A stretch of 64,000 nt of DNA from Pseudomonas prosekii (GTDB lineage: Bacteria; Pseudomonadota; Gammaproteobacteria; Pseudomonadales; Pseudomonadaceae). Of the stretch, positions 27,166 through 36,384 are shown in pieces. A program made the translations under genes and the position numbers. The notes below the pieces were generated by a model. It worked only from the letters and a program-made list of their open reading frames with translations, ran no database searches and was not told the origin of the DNA. Position 1 is the first letter of the stretch, and every line of letters starts with the position of its first letter. The stretch covers positions 5,775,501 through 5,839,500 of the forward strand of contig NZ_LT629762.1 in the NCBI RefSeq assembly GCF_900105155.1, read 5' to 3'.

Positions 27166-28065
27166 GTGAAACTGATTATTGCCGCTATTTATGTTGCCTC
27201 CATTGCGTATGTTCACCTGCGCGGTCGCGTACGCCATAAGTTGGGCCGCCAGCTCAGCGATCACTCGACGTTTCTCGCGCCGATCAATTGCTTCCTTTAT
27301 ATGTTCTCGAAAATCTCCAGCCGACCGTACCTCGACCCGGCGCAATTTCCCGACCTCAGTCCGCTGCAAGCTCACTGGCAGGAAATTCGCGAAGAAGGGC
27401 AGAACCTGCTGCGCGCCGGTGAAATCAAGCGTTCCGATCAGTACAACGACGTCGGTTTTAATTCGTTTTTCAAAAGTGGTTGGAAGCGTTTCTATCTGAA
27501 GTGGTACGGCGACAGCCATCCTTCAGCCGAGAAGCTCTGCCCGCGCACCACCGAACTGGTGAAAAGCATCGGCTCGATCAAAGCTGCGATGTTCGCCGAA
27601 CTGCCACCGGGCTCGAAACTGGTGCGCCACCGCGACCCGTATGCCGGCTCGTACCGTTACCACTTGGGCCTGGAAACGCCGAACAGCGCTGGTTGCTACA
27701 TCAACGTCGATGGCGAGAATTACCATTGGCGCGACGGTGAAGCGGTGATCTTCGATGAAACCTTCATTCACTACGCCGAGAACACCACTGACCAGAACCG
27801 CATCATTCTGTTTTGCGACGTTGAGCGGCCAATGAAATATCGCTGGGCGGCGGCGTTTAACCGTTGGTTCAGCCGCAATGTCATGTCGGCGGCGGGTGCG
27901 CCGAATGATGCGGGCGACAAGACCGGCGGCATTAACCGTCTGTTCGCGAAGATCTACAAGATTCGCCTGCGCGGCAAACAATTGAAGAAACGTAACCGTG
28001 CGCGGTATTACTTGGAGAAATGGGCGATTTTCGGCGGGTTGCTGGCGATTTTTGTGTTGATCTGA
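27166..28065 (+). CDS. lpxO: Lipid A hydroxylase LpxO (aspartyl/asparaginyl beta-hydroxylase family)
   Basis: Fe(II)/2-oxoglutarate dioxygenase that 2-hydroxylates a lipid A acyl chain. The 299-residue protein has an N-terminal membrane helix (KLIIAAIYVASIAYVHL), the catalytic core with LVRHRDPYAGSYRYHLGL (iron-binding His/Asp) and ETFIHYAENTTDQNR (second His and the 2-OG-binding Arg), and a C-terminal hydrophobic anchor (WAIFGGLLAIFVLI). I chose the GTG at 27166 because MKLIIAAIY is the usual N-terminus; a GTG at 27154 is in frame and neither has a clear ribosome site. Confidence 0.9.
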   Translation: MKLIIAAIYVASIAYVHLRGRVRHKLGRQLSDHSTFLAPINCFLYMFSKISSRPYLDPAQFPDLSPLQAHWQEIREEGQNLLRAGEIKRSDQYNDVGFNSFFKSGWKRFYLKWYGDSHPSAEKLCPRTTELVKSIGSIKAAMFAELPPGSKLVRHRDPYAGSYRYHLGLETPNSAGCYINVDGENYHWRDGEAVIFDETFIHYAENTTDQNRIILFCDVERPMKYRWAAAFNRWFSRNVMSAAGAPNDAGDKTGGINRLFAKIYKIRLRGKQLKKRNRARYYLEKWAIFGGLLAIFVLI

Positions 28066-28088
28066 TTGATACGGCGAAGCGGCGAACG

Positions 28089-28166
28089 CCATCGCGAGCA
28101 AGCCCGCTCCGACAGGGATTTACGCACGCCATAGATCCCCTGTGGGAGCGAGCTTGCTCGCGATGA
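28089..28166. repeat. REP inverted repeat pair
   Basis: ATCGCGAGCAAGCCCGCTCC and GGAGCGAGCTTGCTCGCGAT face each other between the convergent lpxO and ligD genes. Confidence 0.85.
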
Positions 28167-28189
28167 GGCACTCAATTTCACTACAACTT

Positions 28190-30724
28190 TTAAGGCTTCT
28201 GCGCCCCCAACTGCTTCCACATCTTCGCCGTGATCTTCTGCCGATTCGCGTATCCCTTCCACGGATCAGCCTTCAACCCCTGCAAACGCTCAAGCAAATT
28301 GGCCACCGTCCATTCCTGCGAGCCTTGAATTTTTGTTAACTCGTCTCGCGTAATCGGTACCGACACCGGCAATCCCGGCCGTGCCCGCACCGAATACGCC
28401 GCCACCGTACTGGCCCCGCGCGTGTTGCGCAGGTAATCGACGAAAATCTTGCCGACGCGGTTCTTCGGGCCCATGGTCGCGGTAATCCGTTCCGGCAATT
28501 GCTGCGCCATGAACTGAGCGATGGCTTTGGCGAACGCTTTGACCGTATCCCAATCTTCCTTGCGCGCCAGTGGCACGATAACGTGCATGCCTTTGCCGCC
28601 GCTGGTTTTGAGAAACGCGTCGAGGCCGATTTCATCCAGCACCGCCAGCGTCAGTTGCGTGGCCTCAACCATGCTTTTCCACGGCAGCGCCGGGTCGGGA
28701 TCGAGGTCAAGCACGAACAAATCCGGCGTTTCGATCTTGTCGTGCGTGCCGCCCCAGGTGTGCAGCTCGATGGTGCCCATTTGCGCTGCACCGATCAGCG
28801 CCTGCACGCTGTCGATTTCCATCAGTCGCGCGTGCCCGAGGTCAATTTTCGGGTCTAGGTGCTTGATGTTGGGGATCGCCAGGCGTTCGGCGTGCTTCTG
28901 GAAAAACTGTTCGCCCTCGACGCCTTCCGGCGCGCGCAATAAGGCGACAGGCCGATCTTCCAAAAACGGCAGAATCCATTGGCTGATGCTTTCGTAGAAC
29001 TGCGCCAGTTGCAGCTTTTGCGTGCCGCTTTCTTTATCAATCACCCGCTCAGGATGGGTGATTTTTACTCCAGCGACATTCGCGTCTTTGCTGGCGGTTT
29101 TCTTTTCGCTCACGGGTTTGTTCGCCTTCGGTGACTGTGGCAATTCACGAACAATTTCCTTCGCCGGTTTGTCCGTGCGCATGGCGATAAACGCCGCTTG
29201 GCGCACCAAGCCCTCGCGGGTCCACTCGGCAAACTCGACCTCGCACACCAGCGTCGGCTCGACCCAATGCACGCCTTTGGCTTGTGCCGTGGTCAGTGGT
29301 TTGCCCAGCGGCGAAGATTTACGTTGAAGCTCCTGCAATTGCCCATGAAACAACTTGAGATCGGCCTGATTAAAGCCAGTGCCGACGCGCCCGGCATACA
29401 CCAAGCCTTTATCGTCGTAAACGCCCAGCAACAGCGCGCCAAAACCGCTGCGCGAACCTTGTGGCGCGGTGTAGCCAATGATCACGAATTCCTGGCGCAA
29501 ACGGCATTTGAGCTTGATCCAGTCCGGACTGCGCTTGGACACATACAGGCTGCCGGCACGTTTGCCGATCACGCCTTCGAGCGACAACGCGGAGGCACTC
29601 TCGACAATGTCCTGATGCTTGGCGGTGAAAGCTTCGGAGAACCGCATTAACTGCCGAGACTTGCGCCCGAGGGCTTTTTTCAACGCGGCTCGCCGATCCT
29701 CGACGGGCAACTCACGCTGATCGACGCCTTGCAGGAATGGCGCGTCGAACACGTAATAAATGATGTCGACCGAGCGACCAATTTCGAAAGCATTCTGCAA
29801 CGCCTGAAAATCCGGGAAGCCTTTGTCGTTCAGCACTACCATTTCGCCATCGAGCCAGCTGCCATCGAGCTTCATATCGGCCAAGGCCTTGGCATGCAGC
29901 GGCAATTTGGCAGTCCAGTCGTTGCCGTTACGGGTCAGCAATCGGACTTCGCCGTCGTCGATACGCGCTAGGATGCGATAACCGTCGAACTTGATTTCGT
30001 ACAGCCATTCACCCGGCGGGGCCTTTTCCATCAGCGTAGCGAGCTGCGGGGTGAATTTCTCCGGGAGAGCGACGGGTTTGGTAGTTTTTGGTTTTTTCGC
30101 GGACTTGCTGGTCTTGCTCGTCTTACTGCTTTTGGCCTTGGCTTTTTTGTCGCCAACTGTGGCGTCGCTTATGACGCTTTTTGGCAACTCGGCGACCACG
30201 TCATATTCATCAATGGGGCGCGCTTGCTGATCCTTCTCCTTGATGAGCAGCCATTGCTGCTTGTCGCTGCTGCCACGCAAGTGCGTACGAACCAACGCCC
30301 AATCGCCCGAGAGCTTTTCGCCGATCAGGGTGAATTTCAACTTGCCAGCCTTGTACGTCTCCTGCGGATCGCCTATTGGTTGCCAGACTCCGTGATCCCA
30401 GACAATCACATCCCCAGCGCCATACTGGCCTTCGGGAATGCTGCCCTCGAACGTGCCATAACTGATCGGATGATCCTCGACGTGCACTGCCAGACGCTTT
30501 TGCGTCGGGTCAAGGCTCGGTCCCTTGGGCACCGCCCAACTTTTCAGCGTGCCGTCCAGCTCCAGGCGAAAGTCGTAGTGCAGGTTGCGTGCATCATGTT
30601 TTTGAATCACGAAACGCAACGCCGAGGCGGCTTTTTTGCCGCGTTTCGCCGGCGCCGATTCAGGCGGCTCGGACGTCACCTCAAAGTTGCGTTTACGCGT
30701 GTATTCACTCACCGGTTTAGCCAT
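28190..30724 (-). CDS. ligD: Multifunctional NHEJ DNA ligase LigD
   Basis: The 844-residue enzyme has the Pseudomonas LigD order. A 3'-phosphoesterase domain lies at about 1-190 (HDARNLHYDFRLELDGTLKS, HVEDHPISYGTFEGS). The ATP-dependent ligase lies at about 220-530 with the adenylated Lys in YEIKFDGYRILARI. The C-terminal primase/polymerase domain lies at about 555-830 (FVLDLDPDPALPW carries the catalytic acids, then KTSGGKGMHVIVPL). A Lys/Ser/Thr-rich linker joins the first two. It works with Ku in non-homologous end joining and lies 34 bp downstream of ku on the same strand. Confidence 0.96.
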   Translation of the reverse strand: MAKPVSEYTRKRNFEVTSEPPESAPAKRGKKAASALRFVIQKHDARNLHYDFRLELDGTLKSWAVPKGPSLDPTQKRLAVHVEDHPISYGTFEGSIPEGQYGAGDVIVWDHGVWQPIGDPQETYKAGKLKFTLIGEKLSGDWALVRTHLRGSSDKQQWLLIKEKDQQARPIDEYDVVAELPKSVISDATVGDKKAKAKSSKTSKTSKSAKKPKTTKPVALPEKFTPQLATLMEKAPPGEWLYEIKFDGYRILARIDDGEVRLLTRNGNDWTAKLPLHAKALADMKLDGSWLDGEMVVLNDKGFPDFQALQNAFEIGRSVDIIYYVFDAPFLQGVDQRELPVEDRRAALKKALGRKSRQLMRFSEAFTAKHQDIVESASALSLEGVIGKRAGSLYVSKRSPDWIKLKCRLRQEFVIIGYTAPQGSRSGFGALLLGVYDDKGLVYAGRVGTGFNQADLKLFHGQLQELQRKSSPLGKPLTTAQAKGVHWVEPTLVCEVEFAEWTREGLVRQAAFIAMRTDKPAKEIVRELPQSPKANKPVSEKKTASKDANVAGVKITHPERVIDKESGTQKLQLAQFYESISQWILPFLEDRPVALLRAPEGVEGEQFFQKHAERLAIPNIKHLDPKIDLGHARLMEIDSVQALIGAAQMGTIELHTWGGTHDKIETPDLFVLDLDPDPALPWKSMVEATQLTLAVLDEIGLDAFLKTSGGKGMHVIVPLARKEDWDTVKAFAKAIAQFMAQQLPERITATMGPKNRVGKIFVDYLRNTRGASTVAAYSVRARPGLPVSVPITRDELTKIQGSQEWTVANLLERLQGLKADPWKGYANRQKITAKMWKQLGAQKP

Positions 30725-30758
30725 GGCCGACTACCTTGTGCTGCGAGCTCGGCGGCCG

Positions 30759-31634
30759 TCAGCCGCGAGAACTCTTCGTGGCTTTTTTCGCCGGGGCCGC
30801 TTTGGCCGCGGTTTTACGTGGTTTGGCTGCAGGCTTGCTCGGCGCCTTGCCGCCCAGGCTGCGTTTCAGCAATTCGGTCAAATCGATGACATCAGCGGTT
30901 TTGCGTTCCTCCTCGCCAGTCGCACTCTCGACATCCTCAATCTTGCCTTCGTTGGCCTTGCGCTCAACCAGCGCCATGATCTTGTCTTCAAAACTGTCGC
31001 GGTAATCCTCGGGTTTCCAATCGGCACTCATGTCCTCGACCAGGCGCTTGGCCATCTCCAACTCGCCCTTGGCCAGCTCGGGTTTGGTCACCTCGCTACC
31101 AAGCTCCAGTTCATCCAGACCGCGCACTTCCGCCGGCCAGCGGAGCATTACCAGAACCATCGCCGACTCCAGCGGCATCAACGCCGCCAAGTGCTGGCGG
31201 GTATGCAGTACAACGTGGGCGAGGGCGACTTTTTTGGTTTTACTCAAGGTTTCACGCAGCAGGGCGTAGACCTTGCCACCGCGTTTGTCCGGCGCCAAGT
31301 AGTAGGGTGTGTCGATGTTTTGCAGAGGGATCTGCTCACTGTCAACAAAGGCAAAGATATCAATGGTCTGCGTCGAAACCGGGTGTGCTGAACGAATTTC
31401 TTCCTCGCTGAGCACCACGTAACGGCCCTTTTCGTAGGCCACGCCTTTGACGATGTTTTCCTTGGTGACTTCCTTGCCGGTGACTTTATTCACGCGCTTA
31501 TAGCCCACCGGGTCCATGCTGCGGCTATCGAGCCAGTCGAAATCCACGCCGTGATGGGACGTGGCCGACACCAGTGCCACAGGGATGTGCACCAAGCCGA
31601 AACTGATTGCGCCTTTCCATATTGCTCGGGCCAT
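30759..31634 (-). CDS. ku: Ku DNA-end-binding protein
   Basis: The 291-residue bacterial Ku starts MARAIWKGAISFGLVHIPVA and carries the ring-forming core (DWLDSRSMDPVGYKRVNK, DIFAFVDSEQIPL). The tail is rich in Lys, Ala and Pro (AKPRKTAAKAAPAKKATKSS), the extension that in other Ku proteins aids DNA threading and LigD recruitment. It is the first gene of a ku-ligD operon that repairs double-strand breaks, mainly in stationary phase. Confidence 0.96.
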   Translation of the reverse strand: MARAIWKGAISFGLVHIPVALVSATSHHGVDFDWLDSRSMDPVGYKRVNKVTGKEVTKENIVKGVAYEKGRYVVLSEEEIRSAHPVSTQTIDIFAFVDSEQIPLQNIDTPYYLAPDKRGGKVYALLRETLSKTKKVALAHVVLHTRQHLAALMPLESAMVLVMLRWPAEVRGLDELELGSEVTKPELAKGELEMAKRLVEDMSADWKPEDYRDSFEDKIMALVERKANEGKIEDVESATGEEERKTADVIDLTELLKRSLGGKAPSKPAAKPRKTAAKAAPAKKATKSSRG

Positions 31635-31839
31635 CGTCGTCTACTCGTCAAGTGATGATCAGGTGACCCGCAGCTTCGCGCAAAAGTTTCAGCGGTTTGC
31701 GCCCCGGCCCTGCGGGGAGATAAGCGGCACGGTAAACGGGTGTTACATCTGTGACGGAGGTTTCAGTTAACAAATGCGAACCTCGGGCGTAGCGTGGCAT
31801 CAGAAGATTCTGACCCCGTAGCCCTTAGAGAGGCTCTCC

Positions 31840-32190
31840 ATGAACAGATTAATGCTGGGTTGCGCCCTGTTGGCCTTGAGCGGAGTGCTCGGCCCGATGG
31901 CGCAAGCCGATACCTCACGCTCCTCGTTGTTACTCGCGCAGAGCCCGACGGGCGTCAATAACAATCCTTACAACAGCCCAACGCGCCGGGCCAATCCAAA
32001 CAGCATGCAGGGCACGCAGCCCAATACTCCTGAAACTCGCCAGCCGACGTTCGCTCCGGCGCCGCGTCCTCCGACCCTGCAAAACGGCGGCATCGGTAAT
32101 GGCTATCCGCAGCAAAGGTCGGTGCCAAGCACACCGCCCAAATTCATTCCAAACCCGCCACTCCGCGACTCGGGCAGCAGCAACCGTTGA
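31840..32190 (+). CDS. Small exported Pro/Asn-rich protein, unknown
   Basis: The 116-residue protein has a signal peptide (MNRLMLGCALLALSGVLGPMAQA, with cleavage likely after AQA). The mature part is low complexity and rich in Pro, Asn, Gln and Ser (NNNPYNSPTRRANPN, APRPPTLQNGGIGNG), probably disordered. GAGAGGCTCTCC precedes the ATG. It is 50 bp upstream of the sugar dehydrogenase and may be co-transcribed with it. I recognise no domain. Confidence 0.75.
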   Translation: MNRLMLGCALLALSGVLGPMAQADTSRSSLLLAQSPTGVNNNPYNSPTRRANPNSMQGTQPNTPETRQPTFAPAPRPPTLQNGGIGNGYPQQRSVPSTPPKFIPNPPLRDSGSSNR

Positions 32191-32240
32191 ACGGCAGGCC
32201 TGAGTCCTGTCAGCCATTCGAACGACAAAAGGAATCGTGA

Positions 32241-33392
32241 ATGTTGCGTAAAACCCTTCTGGCCACTTTCTGCGCCAGCGCACTGATCACCGCCGCAGCG
32301 CCTGTTTTCGCGGCGTCCACCCAGGAACTCAAAAGCGAGCAGGGCACGCTTGAAGTCACTGCAATCACCAAAGGCCTGGAACATCCGTGGGCCTTGGCAT
32401 TTTTGCCCGATCGCCAAGGCATGCTGGTGACCGAGCGACCCGGCAATCTGCGAGTGGTTACCGCCGATGGCAAACGCTCGGCGCCGATCAGCGGCGTTCC
32501 GACCGTGTGGGCCAAAGGTCAGGGTGGTTTGCTTGATGTGGTGTTGTCGCCGGACTTCAAACAGGACCGCATGGTTTATCTGTCCTACGCCGAAGGGGGT
32601 GGCGCGGGTGACAAGGCTGGCACGGCAGTTGGCCGCGGGCGTTTGTCGGAAGACCTGAAAACGCTCAAGGATTTCAAAGTGATTTTCCGCCAGGAGCCGA
32701 AGCTTTCGGTCGGCAATCACTTCGGCTCGCGGCTGGTGTTTGACCGCGACGGGTATCTGTTCATTGCGCTGGGTGAAAACAACGACCGGCCAACCGCGCA
32801 GGATCTCGACAAGCTCCAGGGCAAAGTCGTGCGGATTTACCCGGACGGCAAAGTGCCGGATGACAATCCGTTTGTAGGTCAGTCCGGCGTGCGCCCGGAG
32901 ATCTGGTCCTACGGCCATCGCAACCCACAGGGCGCAGCGCTCAATCCATGGAGCGGCACGCTCTGGGAGAACGAGCACGGGCCCAAGGGCGGTGATGAAA
33001 TCAACGTCGTCGAGCGCGGCAAGAATTACGGCTGGCCGACCGCCACTCACGGCATCAACTATTCCGGCCAACCGATCCCGGAAGCCTCGGGCAAGACTGC
33101 CGAAGGCACTGTGCAGCCCCACCATGTGTGGGAAATTTCGCCAGGCATCAGCGGTATGGCGTTCTACGATGCCGACCGCTTCAAACCTTGGCAGCACAAC
33201 GTGTTCATCGGCGCGCTGGTCAGTCAGGAACTGATCCGGTTGCAGTTTGATGGCGACAAGGTCGTGCATGAGGAGCGGCTGATGGGCGAACTCAAGGAAC
33301 GCATTCGTGATGTGCGCCAAGGTCCGGACGGCTACCTCTATGTACTGACAGACGAGAAAGACGGGACCTTGTACAAAGTCGGCCTGAAATAG
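32241..33392 (+). CDS. PQQ-dependent aldose sugar dehydrogenase (YliI/Asd-like), periplasmic
   Basis: The 383-residue protein has a signal peptide (LLATFCASALITAAAPVFAA) and the six-bladed propeller of soluble PQQ sugar dehydrogenases. Landmarks are LEHPWALAFLPDRQGMLVTE, GGLLDVVLSPDF, NHFGSRLVFDRDGYLFIALG and PEIWSYGHRNPQGAALNPWS. Such enzymes oxidise aldoses in the periplasm and pass electrons to the respiratory chain. Its substrate range cannot be read from sequence. Confidence 0.92.
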   Translation: MLRKTLLATFCASALITAAAPVFAASTQELKSEQGTLEVTAITKGLEHPWALAFLPDRQGMLVTERPGNLRVVTADGKRSAPISGVPTVWAKGQGGLLDVVLSPDFKQDRMVYLSYAEGGGAGDKAGTAVGRGRLSEDLKTLKDFKVIFRQEPKLSVGNHFGSRLVFDRDGYLFIALGENNDRPTAQDLDKLQGKVVRIYPDGKVPDDNPFVGQSGVRPEIWSYGHRNPQGAALNPWSGTLWENEHGPKGGDEINVVERGKNYGWPTATHGINYSGQPIPEASGKTAEGTVQPHHVWEISPGISGMAFYDADRFKPWQHNVFIGALVSQELIRLQFDGDKVVHEERLMGELKERIRDVRQGPDGYLYVLTDEKDGTLYKVGLK

Positions 33393-33410
33393 CTGCTGGG
33401 TGAAAGGGTC

Positions 33411-33743
33411 TCACGAGGTTGGCGCAGCGACCGTCCTGCGCCGATCTTTCAGACCTCGCACCACCAGATACAGCAGCGGCCCGATCGAGACGAAAACAAC
33501 GGTGATCAACAGATAGGGGATCACCGACAGTGCGGATTGTCCACGTTTGCGGGCATCGTGGTACATCCAGATACCGGCCATCGTGGCTAGAAGGTAAAGG
33601 TCAATCACCACTTGCGCGGTATCTGGCCGCGACATCAGGCTAATACCGAAGTCGATCAGTGACTGCTCCGCTCGGAGCATGACTGATACGGTGTAGGCCG
33701 CGAACGCGATCAGGGCAATCAGGGGGAGGGCGACAGTCTTCAT
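33411..33743 (-). CDS. DUF2834-like membrane protein
   Basis: The 110-residue protein has three hydrophobic segments (VALPLIALIAFAAYTVSVML, VVIDLYLLATMAGIWMYHDA, VIPYLLITVVFVSIGPLLYL) and a basic C-terminus. The pattern MYHDARKRG...PYLLIT...GPLLYLVVRG fits the DUF2834 family of uncharacterised small membrane proteins. It is convergent with the sugar dehydrogenase. Confidence 0.7.
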   Translation of the reverse strand: MKTVALPLIALIAFAAYTVSVMLRAEQSLIDFGISLMSRPDTAQVVIDLYLLATMAGIWMYHDARKRGQSALSVIPYLLITVVFVSIGPLLYLVVRGLKDRRRTVAAPTS

Positions 33744-33785
33744 GGTTTCCTTCCTTGGAGAAGATGAGCAGAACCGGTCACCCGG

Positions 33786-34106
33786 CTAGCTCTGTGGTAT
33801 CTGCGGCAGCATCGGGCGCAGGAACGTCCGTTCGTAGCTGACGATGAATTTTTTCTCGAGTAGCGACGCGACCAGCGCCGTGCTTTGCGCGTCAGTCATG
33901 GCGATGTGGCGGTAACTTTCGTAGTCGGCCAGAGAAGGGAAACTGAACAGGCAGTACGCAATATTGCTGGCGCCTTCGGACGGCAGGAAGTAGCCATGGT
34001 GAGTGCCGCCCAGTCGCTCGACGATACCGAGCCAGGCTTGGGCGTATTCTTCGAATTCACTGAGTTGGTAAGGATCGATCACATATCTGACGTGGCAGGT
34101 AATCAA
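33786..34106 (-). CDS. NIPSNAP-family protein
   Basis: The 106-residue protein has the ferredoxin-like NIPSNAP pattern: an initial strand CHVRYVIDPYQLSEFEEYA, LGGTHHGYFLPSEGASN, then FSFPSLADYESYR. Members are small dimeric alpha/beta-barrel proteins of unclear bacterial function. It lies between the DUF2834 and ecotin genes on the same strand, with 42-bp and 48-bp gaps. Confidence 0.8.
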   Translation of the reverse strand: MITCHVRYVIDPYQLSEFEEYAQAWLGIVERLGGTHHGYFLPSEGASNIAYCLFSFPSLADYESYRHIAMTDAQSTALVASLLEKKFIVSYERTFLRPMLPQIPQS

Positions 34107-34154
34107 ATGGCAGCTCCTCGGAATCGCATTGGGCGTACAAGTCCTGGCGCTGGG

Positions 34155-34637
34155 CTATTCCTGCACAGCCTTTTCGACTTTGCTCGACGCCGCCCATATC
34201 CGATAACGAACCTCGACATCCTTGGGGACATATAGAACGATCGGCAACTTACTGTTATAGCGCAGCAGGAAGCCATCGCCGACCACCGGCACAAAGTCTT
34301 TTCGGGATTTGCCATCAGGGCAGGCCATCATCGTGCTCATCGGCCCGATAACTTTATCCAGTCGATAAAACGGATAACCCCAACCTTCCAGATTCTTTTC
34401 CTCGAGAATTCCGCCCAGACGCTGGCGGTTGCAGTCAACGGTCAGCGTCTTGCCGGCCAGGATTTCGACTTGAAACGCGTCTTCCTGAGTTTGCGGCGCC
34501 AGGTGAATGACTTGGCGGGTGTAGCCGCTATCAGGTTTGGGGAAGGGTGCTGTCTCTTCGAGTTTCGCGGCGTGCGCGGCGGAGGATAGCCCGGCGATTA
34601 TCAGGCCGATTGTCGTATTAATAGTCGAAGAAACCAT
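34155..34637 (-). CDS. eco: Ecotin, periplasmic serine protease inhibitor
   Basis: The 160-residue protein starts at 34637, where AAGGAGGCAAC provides an excellent ribosome site; the signal peptide ends near SSAAHAA. The mature protein follows ecotin closely: [50 protein letters not shown], the reactive-site loop [10 protein letters not shown] with Met at P1, and [17 protein letters not shown]. The two Cys expected to form the disulfide are present. Ecotin dimers inhibit trypsin-fold proteases, including neutrophil elastase and predator enzymes. Confidence 0.95.
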   Translation of the reverse strand: MVSSTINTTIGLIIAGLSSAAHAAKLEETAPFPKPDSGYTRQVIHLAPQTQEDAFQVEILAGKTLTVDCNRQRLGGILEEKNLEGWGYPFYRLDKVIGPMSTMMACPDGKSRKDFVPVVGDGFLLRYNSKLPIVLYVPKDVEVRYRIWAASSKVEKAVQE

Positions 34638-34726
34638 GTTGCCTCCTTGCGATTGAATGCGGTCAACGGAAACCCAGAGTCGCATTCTTACCGCCGTTCA
34701 CCGCTAATGCAACCCGCCTCCATGTT

Positions 34727-34768
34727 TGCAAATTGCAGTGCTCCTGAAGGTGTTTATTGCAAATTGCA
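34727..34768. promoter_or_regulatory. Paired TGCAAATTGCA operator-like sites
   Basis: The near-palindrome TGCAAATTGCA occurs at 34727-34737 and again at 34758-34768, exactly 31 bp (three helical turns) apart. They lie in the 376-bp space between the divergent ecotin and DUF1652 genes, about 90-130 bp from the ecotin start. The spacing suggests cooperative binding by a regulator that I cannot name. Confidence 0.45.
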
Positions 34769-35013
34769 TGACATTGAATTGCTGGCCTGCTTGCTAAACC
34801 GTTGATTTGCCGACGAGGGGCGAAGCAAAAGTTTGGGCATGTTTTATGCTGTAGATGTTCTTAAGCTGACCGGCGATTTGAAGAGTCAGCGTCGGAAGAA
34901 AGAGAGCGGTCAGAAAATGGAATGCGTCAACCCGCACGGATGAGCAACGGGTTATTCCAACACCGACCGATAATTATGTTGATTGGCAGTCTCACATTAA
35001 GGAGAGGGTCGCC

Positions 35014-35283
35014 ATGTTTTTATCTGCCCTGGAACTACGCAATATCATTGAGAGCAGCTTCCTGCCGAAGCGCTGTCAGTGCAGCTTATCCCCTGATTTG
35101 ACCATGACTGTAAAAGTGTATGCCGATAAGCAAACCGATCACGTTGATCTTCTGGTAACGGGTATTAACGCCAAGCGTTTGACCGGCTGCCGAGAAATCA
35201 ATGACTTGATCGCCGAGCTCCGCTCGGATATCCAGCACAGGGCCGAATTTCGACCGCTGCATCTGGATCGCAAAGCGATCTAA
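35014..35283 (+). CDS. DUF1652 protein
   Basis: The 89-residue protein matches the pseudomonad DUF1652 family: LSALELRNIIESSFLPKRCQ, LTMTVKVYADKQTDHVDLLV and TGINAKRLTGCREINDLIAE. It is cytosolic with no known function. AAGGAGAGGGTCGCC is its ribosome site. Its stop overlaps the end of the convergent membrane-protein gene by 4 bp. Confidence 0.85.
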   Translation: MFLSALELRNIIESSFLPKRCQCSLSPDLTMTVKVYADKQTDHVDLLVTGINAKRLTGCREINDLIAELRSDIQHRAEFRPLHLDRKAI

Positions 35284-35675
35284 GCACTCGTTTCAAGTTC
35301 TACCGAGACGCGCCGGGTCTGGACAAACCCCAGACCCAGCGTCAGCTCAACCACAACCGCCAGCAAGATTCCTGGGCCGGCATGGCCATTCAGCCATTCG
35401 CCGACACCTAATATTGCCAAGCCCCAGCATCCGACGATGAAACCGTTGCTCAAGGCATTTCGGGAAACTGACGGCGCTTCGTTGCGAACCAGATAAAAGA
35501 TCACTCCCAGAGCCGCGAACAATACCGCCCCGCGTCGCGCCACCAATCCCGCCGCTGACGAATATTCGACATCCCAGATCGCCAGCAACCGGTCCGGCAT
35601 CAAGCCCCAAATCAGCGCCAGTGCAAAACACAACACGGCGGTGAACGTCGATAACGTACGAAACGATAACTGCAT
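35280..35675 (-). CDS. Small membrane protein, unknown
   Basis: The 131-residue protein, from the ATG at 35675 (preceded by AAGGATTCGCC), has about four hydrophobic helices (FTAVLCFALALIWGLM, VARRGAVLFAALGVIFYL, GFIVGCWGLAILGVGEW, GILLAVVVELTLGLGFV). No family is recognised with confidence. A longer ORF to 35744 lacks a better ribosome site. Confidence 0.7.
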   Translation of the reverse strand: MQLSFRTLSTFTAVLCFALALIWGLMPDRLLAIWDVEYSSAAGLVARRGAVLFAALGVIFYLVRNEAPSVSRNALSNGFIVGCWGLAILGVGEWLNGHAGPGILLAVVVELTLGLGFVQTRRVSVELETSA

Positions 35676-35766
35676 GGCGAATCCTTGCGGCAGTGAGGGA
35701 GGCGCCCAGAGCATAGCGCCGCTGCCCTCGTCTTGAAACCGCAAAAAACCAAATCAGAAACATCTG

Positions 35767-36036
35767 TCAGTTTTGATAACTGCACGCGTCGGACAATTTC
35801 CGATAACTGATTTGAGCAGGCTTGCCCGAGACGCTATCGATGTATTTCATGTCAGCAGTCACCACTTTGCAGTCCAGCCTCGCCGGCTCATTCAAGGCAA
35901 TCACCTTGCCGACGTGCAGCGGCATGCCGTAATGGTAGGGCTCGGCTTGAGCGTCGGAAGTGTCATTGGCTTGGGCCAGACCGGCGAATGCGGTGCAGGC
36001 GAGGGCGGTAGTGAGCAGTAAAGTGCGCGCGTTCAT
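35767..36036 (-). CDS. DUF2790 small exported protein
   Basis: The 89-residue protein has a signal peptide (LLLTTALACTAFAGLAQA). The mature sequence has the DUF2790 pattern YHYGMPLHVGKVIAL...CKVVTADMKYIDSVSG...YRKLSDACSYQ, with two Cys that may form a disulfide. The family is common in Pseudomonas and periplasmic; several members respond to stress or metals, which I cannot infer here. The start at 36036 follows CGGAGACTTTCC; the much longer ORF upstream is unsupported. Confidence 0.85.
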   Translation of the reverse strand: MNARTLLLTTALACTAFAGLAQANDTSDAQAEPYHYGMPLHVGKVIALNEPARLDCKVVTADMKYIDSVSGKPAQISYRKLSDACSYQN

Positions 36037-36292
36037 GGAAAGTCTCCGGTGCAGGCTGAAAGTCAGCTCGGCGCAGGAGGCGCCGAACCTGCCGCACTGG
36101 GCGTCAGACGGGTCTGAGGGCGTGCGGTCCAGTAAAGGTTTGGACCGCAGCGTTAAGCGATGGTTAAACCGAGCGTATGCCACCGGTCGTGAGGGGAATT
36201 CTGACAGGGGTTTCATCTGGGCAAAGAAACTGCGCGAGTTGAGGAGTGTTCCTACAAGGCACGACGCCTTGTCCGCTTTCGGTGGCTGGGCT

Positions 36293-36300
36293 GGAAGGAT
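36293..36300. repeat. Left target-site duplication of the IS66 element
   Basis: GGAAGGAT immediately precedes the left inverted repeat and is repeated exactly at 38798-38805. Eight bp is the duplication length typical of IS66 elements. Confidence 0.95.
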
Positions 36301-36384
36301 GTATCCGCTCCATGAACCCCACATTCCAAGCGGATAGCTGACGGCTGATGCTGTCCTCCCGATTTCCATCAGGAGTCCATCACC

